Shown here: piece after piece, positions 55,154 through 63,917 of the stretch
Layout: each line of letters opens with the position of its first letter
Position numbering within the stretch: position 1 is the stretch's first letter
Origin: an uncultured Streptococcus sp.
GTDB taxonomy: Bacteria; Bacillota; Bacilli; Lactobacillales; Streptococcaceae
Reading direction: 5' to 3'
DNA length: 64,000 nucleotides
NCBI RefSeq assembly: GCF_901875575.1
Contig: NZ_CABFMF010000066.1
Coordinates: forward strand, 6,095-70,094
Position numbers and translations under genes: made by a program
Notes under the pieces: model-generated
The model's input: the letters and a program-made list of their open reading frames with translations, nothing else
What the model was told of the DNA's origin: nothing
The model's database searches: none

Positions 55154-55236
55154 TATATAGAGAAAGCTTTTTTTAAGGCTTTTTGTATACTTTAAAAGAT
55201 TGCTCTTTTAAGGTTGAATATTCCTTGCCAATATAG

Positions 55237-55443
55237 TCAGTTGAAACAAGAGGAAGACAAAAAAGTCTCGAAAAAAGTACTACAACTCGGTAATACTTTT
55301 TTGAGGTGCTTTTTGATATGAACCCATGTTTTCTCAATAGAATTGTACTCGGGTGAGTAGGGAGGAAGAGGTAAAAGTTTATGCCCAAACTCTTCACACA
55401 AGAGTTCTAGCTTACCCATTCTATGGGATCTTGCATTATCCAT
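55237..55443 (-). pseudogene. IS630-family transposase, C-terminal fragment
   Basis: MDNARSHRMGKLELLCEEFG then LLPLPPYSPEYNSIEKTWVHIKKHL is the end of an IS630-type DDE transposase (second Asp in DNA.., Glu in NSIEK.W). The 5' part is missing upstream and the reading frame changes near the 3' end. Only about 270 bp of the element remain. Confidence 0.75.
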
Positions 55444-55518
55444 AATAATAACTGATTGTATATTTAATGTTGGTAAGAGAAACTTCTGAAATCAAGCTTT
55501 AAAAAAGGGCTCATAGTT

Positions 55519-55728
55519 TTGGCTAGTGGATTGTTTTTAATTGGACTAGTCTGTGCTACTCTCTTTACTGAGGTATATGGATTCTATCTTCTTTTTACAG
55601 AGCCTGAACTGTATACAGCATACTTAGCACAAAATGGACTCCTCAGCTTTACAACCTTCTTCATCATCTTTAACCTTGCTTTGCTTGTCTTGGCAGGCTG
55701 GGCAGAGTATAAGTGGAAGACAAGATGA
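55519..55728 (+). pseudogene. Small membrane protein, N-terminally truncated copy
   Basis: The frame (ASGLFLIGLVCATLFTEVYGFYLLFTEPELYTAYLAQNG...) aligns with residues about 22-85 of the gene at 61068. The first membrane segment and start codon are missing; only a TTG is available. The IS630 remnant is directly upstream, which probably removed the 5' end. Confidence 0.6.
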
Positions 55729-55771
55729 ATAAAATGGAGAAAACTCTAGTGGTTCTTCTCCATTTTTTTAT

Positions 55772-57142
55772 CTAATTGGTAATGTTGAAAATCGGAAGTG
55801 AAATGATACTTTCAAAGAATTCATTTTGGACACTAGCAAACGAAATAGAACCCTGATGCAAATCAACAATTTGTTTTGAAATTTTTAGCCCAATTCCAGT
55901 CGTTCTAATTTTAGAAATATCAATGTTTTTAAAAGATAATTCATTAAGTTCAGCAATTTTTTCTGGTGAAGCTCCCTGTCCATTATCTTTGATTTCGACA
56001 ATTACATTTGTATCTTTTTTGAATAAGTAGATTCTTATTGTGCAACCCTTTTCGTTATGTAAAACAGAGTTGTAGATGATATTATGGATAACTCTCGTGA
56101 TTAAAAACTGCTCAATCATGATAGATTGATTAACAAGTGAATAATCGTAATCAAATTCAAATTCAAAATCATTCCAGATTTCTTGATTTAAAATATGGAT
56201 GAGAATGTCTTTGAAGAAGGGGATAATTTTTGTTTCAGTCTGATTTAATTGAAGATGACCGGATGAAAGGCGAGCTACTATATTTAAGTCATTTAAAATA
56301 TTTTGGATGTAATAGGATTCCGTCAATATTGGGCGAATATGTTTTTTAGACTGTGTATCTAGTTCAGAATCATTTAACAAGGACGCGTTAGAAATGATGA
56401 CAGAAAGAGGTGTTTTGATATCGTGTGCAATTCCTGAAATCCATTGCTCTTTAAAGACTTCATTCTCTTTGAGTAGAGTATCGGTTTGATTAATTGCAGT
56501 TGTAAGATATTCTAGTTCTGATATAGAATTTATTGGATTTTTCAAACCATCTGGGAGATTCTGAATAGCAGTTACCAGAGGCGCAATTTTACGATTGATA
56601 TGCGTCACACCATAGTAGTAAAGAAAAGCGAAATAAAGGCAGTTGAAAAGCAATACTCCAAATGCTACTAGTGGAATCAGGCGAATACTATCTATATCTA
56701 AGTAATTATAACTATAACGAGCAATTTTATCTTTTGGAAAACCAACAACAATGATGTAGTCACCTTTTATCTGACTAAAAACAGGATAATCTGCAAGATA
56801 ATAGCGAGAAAACTGTAAAATGTCCCCATAGTCAAATTGCGAAGGAACTTCTGTAGGTTTATACTGTTCGTACACTTGTTTTCCAGTCTGCTTATCCAAT
56901 ACCATGAGCCATAACTTTTGTTCTTTTAGACTAGAAATATCATTTTTAGGTATGTGGACGTTATTTTTTGTGATGGTAATGTGTTCAGAAATTATTTTTA
57001 CAGTCTCAGTAGCAGTTTGCTTTTCCCTAATGTAGAAAACAAAACTGGCAATTAGAATAATATTGGTAATAAAGATAATGATGGAAAAAAAGATAAATTT
57101 CTTTAGTGAATACCTTAAAATTTTGGTTTGGTTCATAATCAT
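55772..57142 (-). CDS. Sensor histidine kinase of the lantibiotic locus
   Basis: 456 residues with two N-terminal membrane helices around a 130-residue extracytoplasmic domain, a HisKA region with the H-box GIAHDIKTPLSV (about residue 240), N-box, and G-box DNGQGASPEKI plus TGIGLKISKQI. Start overlaps the response regulator stop by 4 bp. Divergent from the lantibiotic precursor and LanFEG genes, so it probably senses the peptide. Confidence 0.9.
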   Translation of the reverse strand: MIMNQTKILRYSLKKFIFFSIIIFITNIILIASFVFYIREKQTATETVKIISEHITITKNNVHIPKNDISSLKEQKLWLMVLDKQTGKQVYEQYKPTEVPSQFDYGDILQFSRYYLADYPVFSQIKGDYIIVVGFPKDKIARYSYNYLDIDSIRLIPLVAFGVLLFNCLYFAFLYYYGVTHINRKIAPLVTAIQNLPDGLKNPINSISELEYLTTAINQTDTLLKENEVFKEQWISGIAHDIKTPLSVIISNASLLNDSELDTQSKKHIRPILTESYYIQNILNDLNIVARLSSGHLQLNQTETKIIPFFKDILIHILNQEIWNDFEFEFDYDYSLVNQSIMIEQFLITRVIHNIIYNSVLHNEKGCTIRIYLFKKDTNVIVEIKDNGQGASPEKIAELNELSFKNIDISKIRTTGIGLKISKQIVDLHQGSISFASVQNEFFESIISLPIFNITN

Positions 57143-57837
57143 GATAACAATTTATATCCCAGCCCTTTAGCTGTCTTTAAATATTGAGGTTTTGAAGGAT
57201 TTTCTTCTATTTTTTCTCGAATTTTCCGAATATGTACAGTCAAAGAGTTTTCATAACCAAAGCTATCCACTCCCCAAATCGTATCACAGAGCGATTCAGT
57301 TGAAACGATGTAATTTTTATTATCGTAAAGTTTTTTCAAAATCTTAATTTCAATTGGTGTAATAGAAATTTCTGCTCCATTTTTTTGTACTGTTGCATTC
57401 CGAAAACTCACCAAAGTCTGTCCAATCTGTATTGCTTCCTGTTCTGATTTATAGCTTCTCCTGAGCAGAGCCATAATACGATAGATAAGATTTTTTGGAA
57501 TGAAGGGTTTTACGACATAATCATCACCACCAGCATTGAAACCAGCTACCTCATCTTCAGGATTATTTTTGGCAGTCAGAAAGAGGATAGGAGTATCGCC
57601 TTTTTTTCGGATATGTTTTGCTAATGTATAGCCATCACCATCGGGGAGCATAATGTCCAAAAGGAAAAGGTCGAACTGCTCTGTTTCAATCATGTCCAAA
57701 CTTGATTCTATATCATAGGCTGATGTTAGATTGGAAAATCCGTAGGCAGTGAGAATATCTCTTATGGAAGAGTTTAAAATTTTATCGTCATCAATGATAA
57801 GGATGTGCTTATTCAGGAGCTGTTGTTCGAAATTCAT
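57139..57837 (-). CDS. Response regulator, OmpR family, of the lantibiotic locus
   Basis: 232 residues. Receiver domain with DDDK acidic pocket, phosphorylation Asp in LFLLDIMLPDGDGYT (about residue 57) and Lys in VVKPF; C-terminal winged helix (EIKILKKLYDNKNYIVSTESLCDTIWG... TVHIRKIREKIE). First gene of the two-component operon. It probably binds the 22-bp direct repeats at 57902-57944. Confidence 0.9.
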   Translation of the reverse strand: MNFEQQLLNKHILIIDDDKILNSSIRDILTAYGFSNLTSAYDIESSLDMIETEQFDLFLLDIMLPDGDGYTLAKHIRKKGDTPILFLTAKNNPEDEVAGFNAGGDDYVVKPFIPKNLIYRIMALLRRSYKSEQEAIQIGQTLVSFRNATVQKNGAEISITPIEIKILKKLYDNKNYIVSTESLCDTIWGVDSFGYENSLTVHIRKIREKIEENPSKPQYLKTAKGLGYKLLS

Positions 57838-57901
57838 AATCTTACCTCGCTTATCTATATTATACCATTTAAAAGAGTGAAAAAAGCAAGATACTTTAAT
57901 C

Positions 57902-57955
57902 TTAATGTAAAATTAAGGTTAGCTTAGTTTAAAATTAATCTAGCATGTCTATAAT
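57902..57955 (+). promoter_or_regulatory. Response-regulator-type promoter of the lantibiotic genes
   Basis: TTAATGTAAAATTAAGGTTA at 57902 and TTAGTTTAAAATTAATCTAG at 57924 are direct repeats with 22-bp period (two helical turns). A TATAAT follows at 57950-57955, with the second repeat in the -35 position and no good -35 box. This is the layout of OmpR-type activated promoters. Confidence 0.65.
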
Positions 57956-58016
57956 AAAGACATAACCTAGATAGAGATACTTCTCAAATAAATTTTAATC
58001 AGTGAGGTATTTCCAA

Positions 58017-58151
58017 ATGCCTAAACAACAAATGAATCTCGTTGAGATTGAAGTAATGAATTCTCTTCAAGAATGAACTCTTGAAGAACGTGATAACGTT
58101 CTTGGTGCTGGTAGTGGAATAATTCATTTTATTCAGACAAAACAATGCTAA
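58017..58151 (+). pseudogene. Class II lantibiotic precursor pseudogene
   Basis: MPKQQMNLVEIEVMNSLQE, then TGA at 58074-58076, then TLEERDNVLGAG and SGIIHFIQTKQC to TAA 58149. The leader pattern (EVMNSLQE.TLEE.DNVLGAG) is that of SA-FF22/mutacin II-type precursors, with cleavage expected after the GA/GAG motif. The core is cut short after one Cys and has a single Thr, so rings of the normal type could not form. The in-frame stop is the main lesion. Confidence 0.7.
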
Positions 58152-58303
58152 TAGTGAGTCGCCAATTAGATATTGCGAATTATGTTATTCTATTATTTTT
58201 GTTGATAAGAGTAGTAGAGATGTTATCAAAGATACTCATGATAGTTTGATTTATAGAAATCAAAATTATAGAAAATTATTTGGTTTAAAGGAGGAAGTTC
58301 ATA
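58152..58303. other. Residual sequence between precursor and immunity genes
   Basis: About 150 bp where a modification enzyme (LanM) and transporter would be expected. Short frames occur but none shows a recognisable LanM or LanT motif. An RBS AAAGGAGGAAG leads into the next gene. Confidence 0.4.
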
Positions 58304-59215
58304 ATGATTAGTAATGTTTTACAGATAAAAAACTTACAAAAGGGATTTAAGGACACTCAGGTAGTTAACCTTAGTTCCTTATCAGTTCAACAAGGTGAGA
58401 TTTATGGTTTTCTAGGTCCAAATGGAGCTGGGAAAACAACCACCATGAAGATGATTTTGTCTTTGATTTCTCGTACAGCTGGGGAGATTGAAGTGTTCGG
58501 TCAATCTATAGGTACGGACAAGCAGTATCTTAATCAGATTGGCTCTATGATTGAAGAACCGTCTTATTATCCTAATTTGACAGGCTATGAAAATCTCTTG
58601 GTCTTCCAAAAAATCCTTGGATTTGATAAGAAAAATATTCAGGAAACCTTGAAAATTGTTGGGTTAGATCAACCTAAAAACAAGAAAAAATTGGTTAAAG
58701 ATTATTCTTTGGGTATGAAACAGCGCTTGGCTTTAGCCTTTGCCTTAGTCAAGAAACCGCGTTTGTTGATACTGGATGAACCAACAAATGGGCTAGACCC
58801 AGCAGGGATTCATGAAATTCGGGAACTGATTATCAAGTTGGCAAAAGAACAGGGCATTACTGTCTTCATCTCTACTCATATCCTTTCTGAAGTAGAGCAT
58901 ATAGCTGACCGTGTGGGGATTATCAATCATGGTCAACTGGTTTACGAGGGAGAAATTCGTAAAATTCAGTCCAATAAATGGCTGGAAGTGCGTGGGGATT
59001 TTAGAGGTCGACGTGAAGCCATTATCCAAGTATTATTTGGTTATCCGTGCAAGATGTTGGAGATACAAGAGGATAAACTCAAGCTGACTAACCTTGCCGA
59101 TCAGCAGATTTCTAGTTTGTTACGAGATTTAATAGTCGAGAAAGTTCAAATTTATGAAGTGAAGCAAGAGCAAGAAACCTTGGAATCTATCTTCCTCAAC
59201 TTAACCAAGGAGTGA
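58304..59215 (+). CDS. Lantibiotic immunity ABC transporter, ATPase (LanF-like)
   Basis: 303 residues. Walker A GPNGAGKTT (about 44-52), signature YSLGMKQRL, Walker B LLILDEPTNGLD, and a 70-residue C-terminal domain typical of LanF/BcrA. Part of the LanFEG group that expels the lantibiotic from the membrane. Downstream of the repeat-controlled promoter. Intact. Confidence 0.88.
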   Translation: MISNVLQIKNLQKGFKDTQVVNLSSLSVQQGEIYGFLGPNGAGKTTTMKMILSLISRTAGEIEVFGQSIGTDKQYLNQIGSMIEEPSYYPNLTGYENLLVFQKILGFDKKNIQETLKIVGLDQPKNKKKLVKDYSLGMKQRLALAFALVKKPRLLILDEPTNGLDPAGIHEIRELIIKLAKEQGITVFISTHILSEVEHIADRVGIINHGQLVYEGEIRKIQSNKWLEVRGDFRGRREAIIQVLFGYPCKMLEIQEDKLKLTNLADQQISSLLRDLIVEKVQIYEVKQEQETLESIFLNLTKE

Positions 59216-59220
59216 GTCTT

Positions 59221-59970
59221 ATGTTGAATAATTTGTCTATTGAATTGCTCAAGGCAAAACGAACCAAATCCTTCCTCATTAGCATACTAGTTATGGGAGT
59301 CGGATTTGCTTGGGCAATTGCAGCCGCTACACGCTACCTAAGTAATCCAGACATGCACCAGATTAGCCTAATTTTCTATATGATAAAAGAAGTAAATGGC
59401 TTGATTCTCCCTATTATGATTGCTCTCTTTGTATCGCGGATTATCAAGAACGAGAAGGAGGGCAATACTTTCAAACTGCTTTTGGCAAATGGTGAAAATG
59501 TACGGCATATCTTTCTGAGTAAGCTTGGCCTGACTATGTTCATTTTGACCTTTCTCGCTTTTTTGGAGGGAGTAGTAGTCCAGTTGATTGCAATCTTATC
59601 TGGTCTAGAAATGCCTGTTAGCCTAATCCTCTGGCAAATCGTCATTTTCTTGCTAGCCTCTTTTGTCTTAACCTGTCTGTTTTTGACTTTGCAGTTTTTA
59701 CTGAAGAAGCAGGCATTGATACTGGCATTAGGGATTTTCGGAGGATTTCTTGGAGTTGGCTTTGGTCATGCACCAGCTTTTCTACAGCTGATTTTCCCTT
59801 TTGGTGGTATAGGATATCTGTCTCTGGTGGATTACCAGCAAGTCGCCAGTCAAGTGAGTTATGTTTTTGCGACAAACCTAGGATTTAAACTCTTTACATA
59901 TTTGCCAATAGCCCTAATCTATCTCTTCTTATCTCTCTATTTGGTTGAAAAGAAAGGAGGCAAGCTATGA
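59221..59970 (+). CDS. Lantibiotic immunity ABC permease (LanE-like)
   Basis: 249 residues from ATG 59221, with AAGGAG at the correct distance; a GTG at 59212 is in frame. N-terminal NNLSIELLKAKRTKSFLISIL is the usual start of LanE/MutE permeases; six hydrophobic helices follow. Partner of LanG-like protein. Confidence 0.85.
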   Translation: MLNNLSIELLKAKRTKSFLISILVMGVGFAWAIAAATRYLSNPDMHQISLIFYMIKEVNGLILPIMIALFVSRIIKNEKEGNTFKLLLANGENVRHIFLSKLGLTMFILTFLAFLEGVVVQLIAILSGLEMPVSLILWQIVIFLLASFVLTCLFLTLQFLLKKQALILALGIFGGFLGVGFGHAPAFLQLIFPFGGIGYLSLVDYQQVASQVSYVFATNLGFKLFTYLPIALIYLFLSLYLVEKKGGKL

Positions 59971-60695
59971 TGTCTTATCTATCAGTAGAATGGCGGAAAA
60001 CTAAAAAATTTTCCATGTTGATGATTGGTATTTGCTTCTTAGCTTTTTGTAGCCTGATTGGTCTTGGGATTTACTTTGGTGCAGCTTATTCTATAGTTGA
60101 AGAAAGTGAAAAAGTGCCTGTTTTATGGGGACAATTGACCTTCTATTATAGCCAGCTTTTCTTTCCGATTTTGGTTAGCCTTTATGTAGCCATGATGTTA
60201 GGAAAAGAGTTTGATAGAAAAAATATTGAATTTCTCAGAGCTAATAATGTTAGTCTTGGGAAATTATTGTTGGCAAAAGAAATAGTAATTATCTTGTTTA
60301 TTGCTGTTTTACAGTTGTTCTTGTTTGGTATTTTTTATGTCAGTGCTCACCTAGCTCATTTAGAAATTTCTAATTTGTTCACCTACCTCAAGTGGGATTT
60401 ATTGGGGATTTTTGGAACAATTAGTATGATGGCAGTGCAGTTTTTTGTGACAGCTAAAACTCGTGTTTTCAGTAAATCTGTGGGAATTGGTGCTATTGGT
60501 ACTTTCGTAGGATTTATGATGATTTTTGTATCAGATAAATTATCTTTAATCTATCCCTACTCCCAAGCTATGGTGGCAATACGGTCACGAAATTTGATAG
60601 ACTTTAATTTAGTGGAAATAGTGCTGTTTATCATTGTAAATATTCTTCTGTGGGGGATTTTTCATACATTGAGTAATAAAGAATTGCATAAGTAA
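59967..60695 (+). CDS. Lantibiotic immunity ABC permease (LanG-like)
   Basis: 242 residues, starts inside the previous stop (ATGATG). YLSVEWRKTKKFSMLMIGICFLA start and six helices fit the LanG/MutG family. Completes LanFEG. Followed by a strong terminator at 60698-60722. Confidence 0.85.
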   Translation: MMSYLSVEWRKTKKFSMLMIGICFLAFCSLIGLGIYFGAAYSIVEESEKVPVLWGQLTFYYSQLFFPILVSLYVAMMLGKEFDRKNIEFLRANNVSLGKLLLAKEIVIILFIAVLQLFLFGIFYVSAHLAHLEISNLFTYLKWDLLGIFGTISMMAVQFFVTAKTRVFSKSVGIGAIGTFVGFMMIFVSDKLSLIYPYSQAMVAIRSRNLIDFNLVEIVLFIIVNILLWGIFHTLSNKELHK

Positions 60696-60697
60696 TG

Positions 60698-60722
60698 CGA
60701 AGACTCTTCGGAGTCTTTTTCT
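60698..60722 (+). terminator. Terminator of the immunity operon
   Basis: AAGACTC and GAGTCTT pair with a TTCG loop, followed by TTTTC: a stable tetraloop terminator. Confidence 0.85.
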
Positions 60723-60751
60723 TGTGGTAAAAGCTCCAAGATTTATCCGGT

Positions 60752-61054
60752 ATGCTTGACCTAGATTTTATAGAAAGAAGGTCTAATTATCAATTAGAAG
60801 AGGCCTTGGTACAGGGATTTCAAACACCTGAAGAATACCAAGCCTACAAGGAGTTAAAGGAACATTATGAGGAAGTGACAGGCGATTACAGCTTTTCTAT
60901 ACGAGAACTCACTAGTCAATTGGAAATCGCTCTTCAGAATCATCTAGGTGTGGACTTTGAAGAAGATGAAAAAGAGAAGTATTTGGACTTAGTTCAAAAA
61001 TTAGAAGAGTTTGATTCCTCTCTTGTCACCCATTATCGTCAGTTGATTGACTAG
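60752..61054 (+). CDS. Hypothetical small acidic protein
   Basis: 100 residues, predicted mostly helical and acidic (ERRSNYQLEEALVQGFQTPEEYQAYKELKEHYEEV...), cytosolic. No family recognised. It precedes the small membrane gene by 13 bp, likely cotranscribed with it. Confidence 0.6.
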   Translation: MLDLDFIERRSNYQLEEALVQGFQTPEEYQAYKELKEHYEEVTGDYSFSIRELTSQLEIALQNHLGVDFEEDEKEKYLDLVQKLEEFDSSLVTHYRQLID

Positions 61055-61067
61055 AAAGGAGAAAGTC

Positions 61068-61354
61068 ATGAAGGATTTACTCCTTATCCCAGTAATTTTT
61101 TTAGCAGTAGGAGGAATTCTCATTCTTTTATGGAGACTCTTTCTTATTGCCAGTGGACTTTTCCTTATTGGTTTTATTAGTTTTCTTATTTTCGTGGAGG
61201 GCTATGGAATTTATCTTCTCTTTACAGAGACTGAACTTTACACGGAAGATTTAGCACAGAATGGTTATTTAGTTTTACGACTTTCTTTATCATCTTTAAT
61301 TTAGTTTTACTTGCTTTAGCATGCTGGACAGGATATAAGTGGAAGAAGGAATAG
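61068..61354 (+). pseudogene. Small membrane protein gene, frameshifted
   Basis: MKDLLLIPVIFLAVGGILILLWRLFLIASGLFLIG...YLLFTETELYTEDLAQNG; a single-base change near 61270 moves the frame, ending the first at 61304. The other frame gives FTTFFIIFNLVLLALACWTGYKWKKE to TAG 61352. The product matches the truncated gene at 55519, so these are two copies of one gene about 5.6 kb apart. A strong AGGAGA RBS is present. Confidence 0.65.
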
Positions 61355-61842
61355 AAAATAATCTGAACAAGTTCAAAACGTATTCCGCTTTTTAGGACAT
61401 GAAAAATTTTAGAAATTGATTCTTTCTTAAATTTGAATTTCACTAGTAGTGTAAAGATGATTTTTTCTCTGAATAAAATCTGAATTTTCTCTGATATAAT
61501 CTCAAATGTCAAGGTTCAATAATTGTTGCTTCAGTAGGTGATGGTAAATAATCAAGAATCATTGAAACATTACCTTGGAGAACTTAAGGGGAAGGATTAT
61601 TCATATATAGATGGGAAAGTTATGGAGACTCCTGCTGGATAAGAAATGACATTGACGGCACTCAAATTATACTATTAAATATTACGAATTTTGTTCAAGA
61701 TAGTGTAAAATAGATTTGTACTAGTTTTTAAAAATATAATTTAAAGAATAAAGAACAATTACAAATTGATGTATTGAGACTATTCTTTGTCAAGAATACG
61801 GAGCTTTGCAGATAGTTCTCTAAAATATTTTGAGGTGATAGA
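61355..61842. other. Intergenic region with NisR-type promoter and gene scraps
   Basis: 488 bp. Holds the TCT-repeat promoter at 61468-61500 and a 33-codon orphan frame at 61541-61642 (MVNNQESLKHYLGELKGKD... ending ETPAG), which resembles no known family and may be a relic. No lantibiotic precursor or biosynthetic gene is found. RBS GAGGTGA precedes the response regulator. Confidence 0.5.
61468..61500 (+). promoter_or_regulatory. NisR-type lantibiotic promoter
   Basis: TCT at 61468, 61479 and 61490 repeat every 11 bp (TCTGAATAAAA, TCTGAATTTTC, TCTGATATAAT); TATAAT is at 61495-61500. The second TCT lies 16 bp before the -10, exactly as in the nisin nisA promoter (TCT-N8-TCT and -10). Known NisR/SpaR-type boxes have this layout; regulation here is inferred. 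Confidence 0.65.
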
Positions 61843-62526
61843 ATGTATAAGATATTAGTTGTAGATGACGATTTTGAAATTTTGAAACTGATGCGAACTA
61901 TTTTGGAGATGAAAAACTATCAGGTAACGACGTATCAAGAAGTCACCGTACCAATCAATATTAATAATTTCAAAGGATTTGATTTGATTTTATTAGATGT
62001 AATGATGCCTAATATAGATGGTATGCAAATTTGTAAGCAGATTAGAAATAAAGTAAGCTCCCCTATTATTTTTGTTAGTGCAAAAGACACCGAAGATGAT
62101 ATAGTATCAGGGTTGAATTTAGGAGGAGATGACTATATTACAAAACCTTTCAGCATCAATCAATTAATTGCAAAAGTTGCTGCAAATCTCAAACGAGAAG
62201 AACGATACAAACAAGGTGAATTAAGTAATCAAATTGTTCGAGAATTATCTCCAATAACGATTTATTTACAAGAAAAAATTGTTTGTATTAATGGAGATAG
62301 TCTTGCCTTTACAAGTAGGGAATATGATATCATAGAGCTATTATCTAGCAATCCAAGAAAAATTTTTACTGTACAAGATATATATGAAAACGTTTATGAT
62401 GATGATGCTGAAACCCTCTTTCGTTCAATATCTGAGTATATCTATCAAATAAGATTAAAATTCTCATCCTATGGAATTAATCCTATAAAAACAGTTAGAG
62501 GTATGGGATACAAGTGGCATGATTAA
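61843..62526 (+). CDS. Response regulator, NisR/SpaR-like (OmpR family)
   Basis: 227 residues. Receiver with DDDFEIL, phospho-Asp in ILLDVMMPNIDG (about residue 53) and Lys in ITKPF; winged helix DNA-binding C-terminus (LAFTSREYDIIELL... GMGYKWHD). Overall pattern fits regulators of nisin-type loci. It overlaps the kinase start by 8 bp. Likely binds the TCT repeats at 61468. Confidence 0.85.
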   Translation: MYKILVVDDDFEILKLMRTILEMKNYQVTTYQEVTVPININNFKGFDLILLDVMMPNIDGMQICKQIRNKVSSPIIFVSAKDTEDDIVSGLNLGGDDYITKPFSINQLIAKVAANLKREERYKQGELSNQIVRELSPITIYLQEKIVCINGDSLAFTSREYDIIELLSSNPRKIFTVQDIYENVYDDDAETLFRSISEYIYQIRLKFSSYGINPIKTVRGMGYKWHD

Positions 62527-63862
62527 GAAGAATAGTACAATTAGAGGACGTATAATAAGGACTGTTTTAGAACTAGTAACAGGTACGTTACTGAGTATAC
62601 TTTTATTTTTTATATTTACTTATTTACTTGTTTTTACAGGACAATTAAATGCATACGGCTCTAAAATTGAAATTTCAGTGAGTGATACCAGCAATTTAAG
62701 TGATGTAGTTCAAGCAATGAATAACTCTATATTTGACTATGTTGTATTTAATCGCAAGACAGGTACAATTGAAGAGGGCAATTATCAAAAAAAGGATTTG
62801 CCTGCCTATCGAGAAGTGTTTGCTAAAAATGAATCTGTAAGTAATAGTGCAGTGTATTATGGGTATTACGCTAATTCAGAGATTGTACTTACTGTCAGGC
62901 AACCCATGATACCTGAGTTTGTTAATCCGAATTTGCGTCACATTTCATTTAATCTATTTTCTTATTTATTTTTCTTCGTTTTCGAAACGATTTTACTCAT
63001 TTGGTCACTGACAAGATTAATAAAAGAATTTTCAAATAATTTTCTCCTCATACAAAAAAAAGCTTTAAACATGGGGCAGTTAACATTTAAAGAAAAAAAC
63101 ATTCCCGCTCAAATACAAGAGTTCGATGAAATTCTTTCTGTATTATATCAAAAGGACGACGAGTTAACTAATTTACTCAAATCAGAGAGAAGGGAGAAGG
63201 AAGATTTATCTTTTCAAGTTGGTGCATTAGCTCATGATGTAAAAACTCCTTTAACAGTACTAAAGGGAAATTTAGAGTTGCTTGAATTAACTAACCTGAC
63301 TGATCAACAGAAGGAATATACTCAGTCAATGAATAACAGTATAGTGATTTTTGAAAGATACTTTAGTTCAATGATTGATTATTCAAGATTACTAATTGAA
63401 GATAAAGATTATGGGGAACAGATATATTTACCTGATTTTTTAAGTGATCTGTCAGTAGAGGCGAAATCTGTAATGAATAATGCAAAGGTTGATTTCAAAA
63501 TTATTAATACTACAAAATTAATGTTTTTTAAGGGAAATCGTTTTAATTTAAATAGGGCATTAATTAATATTTTAGCAAATGCAGCAAGATATAGTTCTGG
63601 AGAAAAAAAAGTTACTCTTACTATCATTGAGGAAACAGAGTATATTAATTTTGGAGTGTGGAACAATGGTCTCCCTTTTACTGAACAGTCCTTATTAAAT
63701 GCAGATAAGTTATTTTATACTGAGAATAAAGGTAGGAATAATAAGCACTATGGTTTAGGGTTAGCATTTGCTAAACAAGTTGCAACTAGACATTTTGGAG
63801 AATTATTTTTATCAAATCCAGATAGAGGTGGTGCTCAGGTGACGTTGCTTATTAAAAAATAA
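62519..63862 (+). CDS. Sensor histidine kinase, NisK/SpaK-like
   Basis: 447 residues. Two membrane helices (about 18-40 and 145-165) around an extracytoplasmic domain; H-box ALAHDVKTPLTVLKGNLELL (about residue 240), N-box ILANAARYSSG, G-box YGLGLAFAKQ. NisK-type kinases respond to the lantibiotic. No lantibiotic genes are visible nearby, so it is an orphan pair or the locus continues beyond the window. Confidence 0.86.
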   Translation: MIKKNSTIRGRIIRTVLELVTGTLLSILLFFIFTYLLVFTGQLNAYGSKIEISVSDTSNLSDVVQAMNNSIFDYVVFNRKTGTIEEGNYQKKDLPAYREVFAKNESVSNSAVYYGYYANSEIVLTVRQPMIPEFVNPNLRHISFNLFSYLFFFVFETILLIWSLTRLIKEFSNNFLLIQKKALNMGQLTFKEKNIPAQIQEFDEILSVLYQKDDELTNLLKSERREKEDLSFQVGALAHDVKTPLTVLKGNLELLELTNLTDQQKEYTQSMNNSIVIFERYFSSMIDYSRLLIEDKDYGEQIYLPDFLSDLSVEAKSVMNNAKVDFKIINTTKLMFFKGNRFNLNRALINILANAARYSSGEKKVTLTIIEETEYINFGVWNNGLPFTEQSLLNADKLFYTENKGRNNKHYGLGLAFAKQVATRHFGELFLSNPDRGGAQVTLLIKK

Positions 63863-63917
63863 TTCTATAGGGATATATTAGATACCTTCCACATAATAGT
63901 TATATATAAAAATAGAT

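Noticed and set aside
61541..61642. 33-codon frame after the NisR-type promoter as a lantibiotic precursor
   Set aside because: It has no FNLD-type leader, no Cys and no Ser/Thr-Cys core; it cannot be a lanthipeptide as read.
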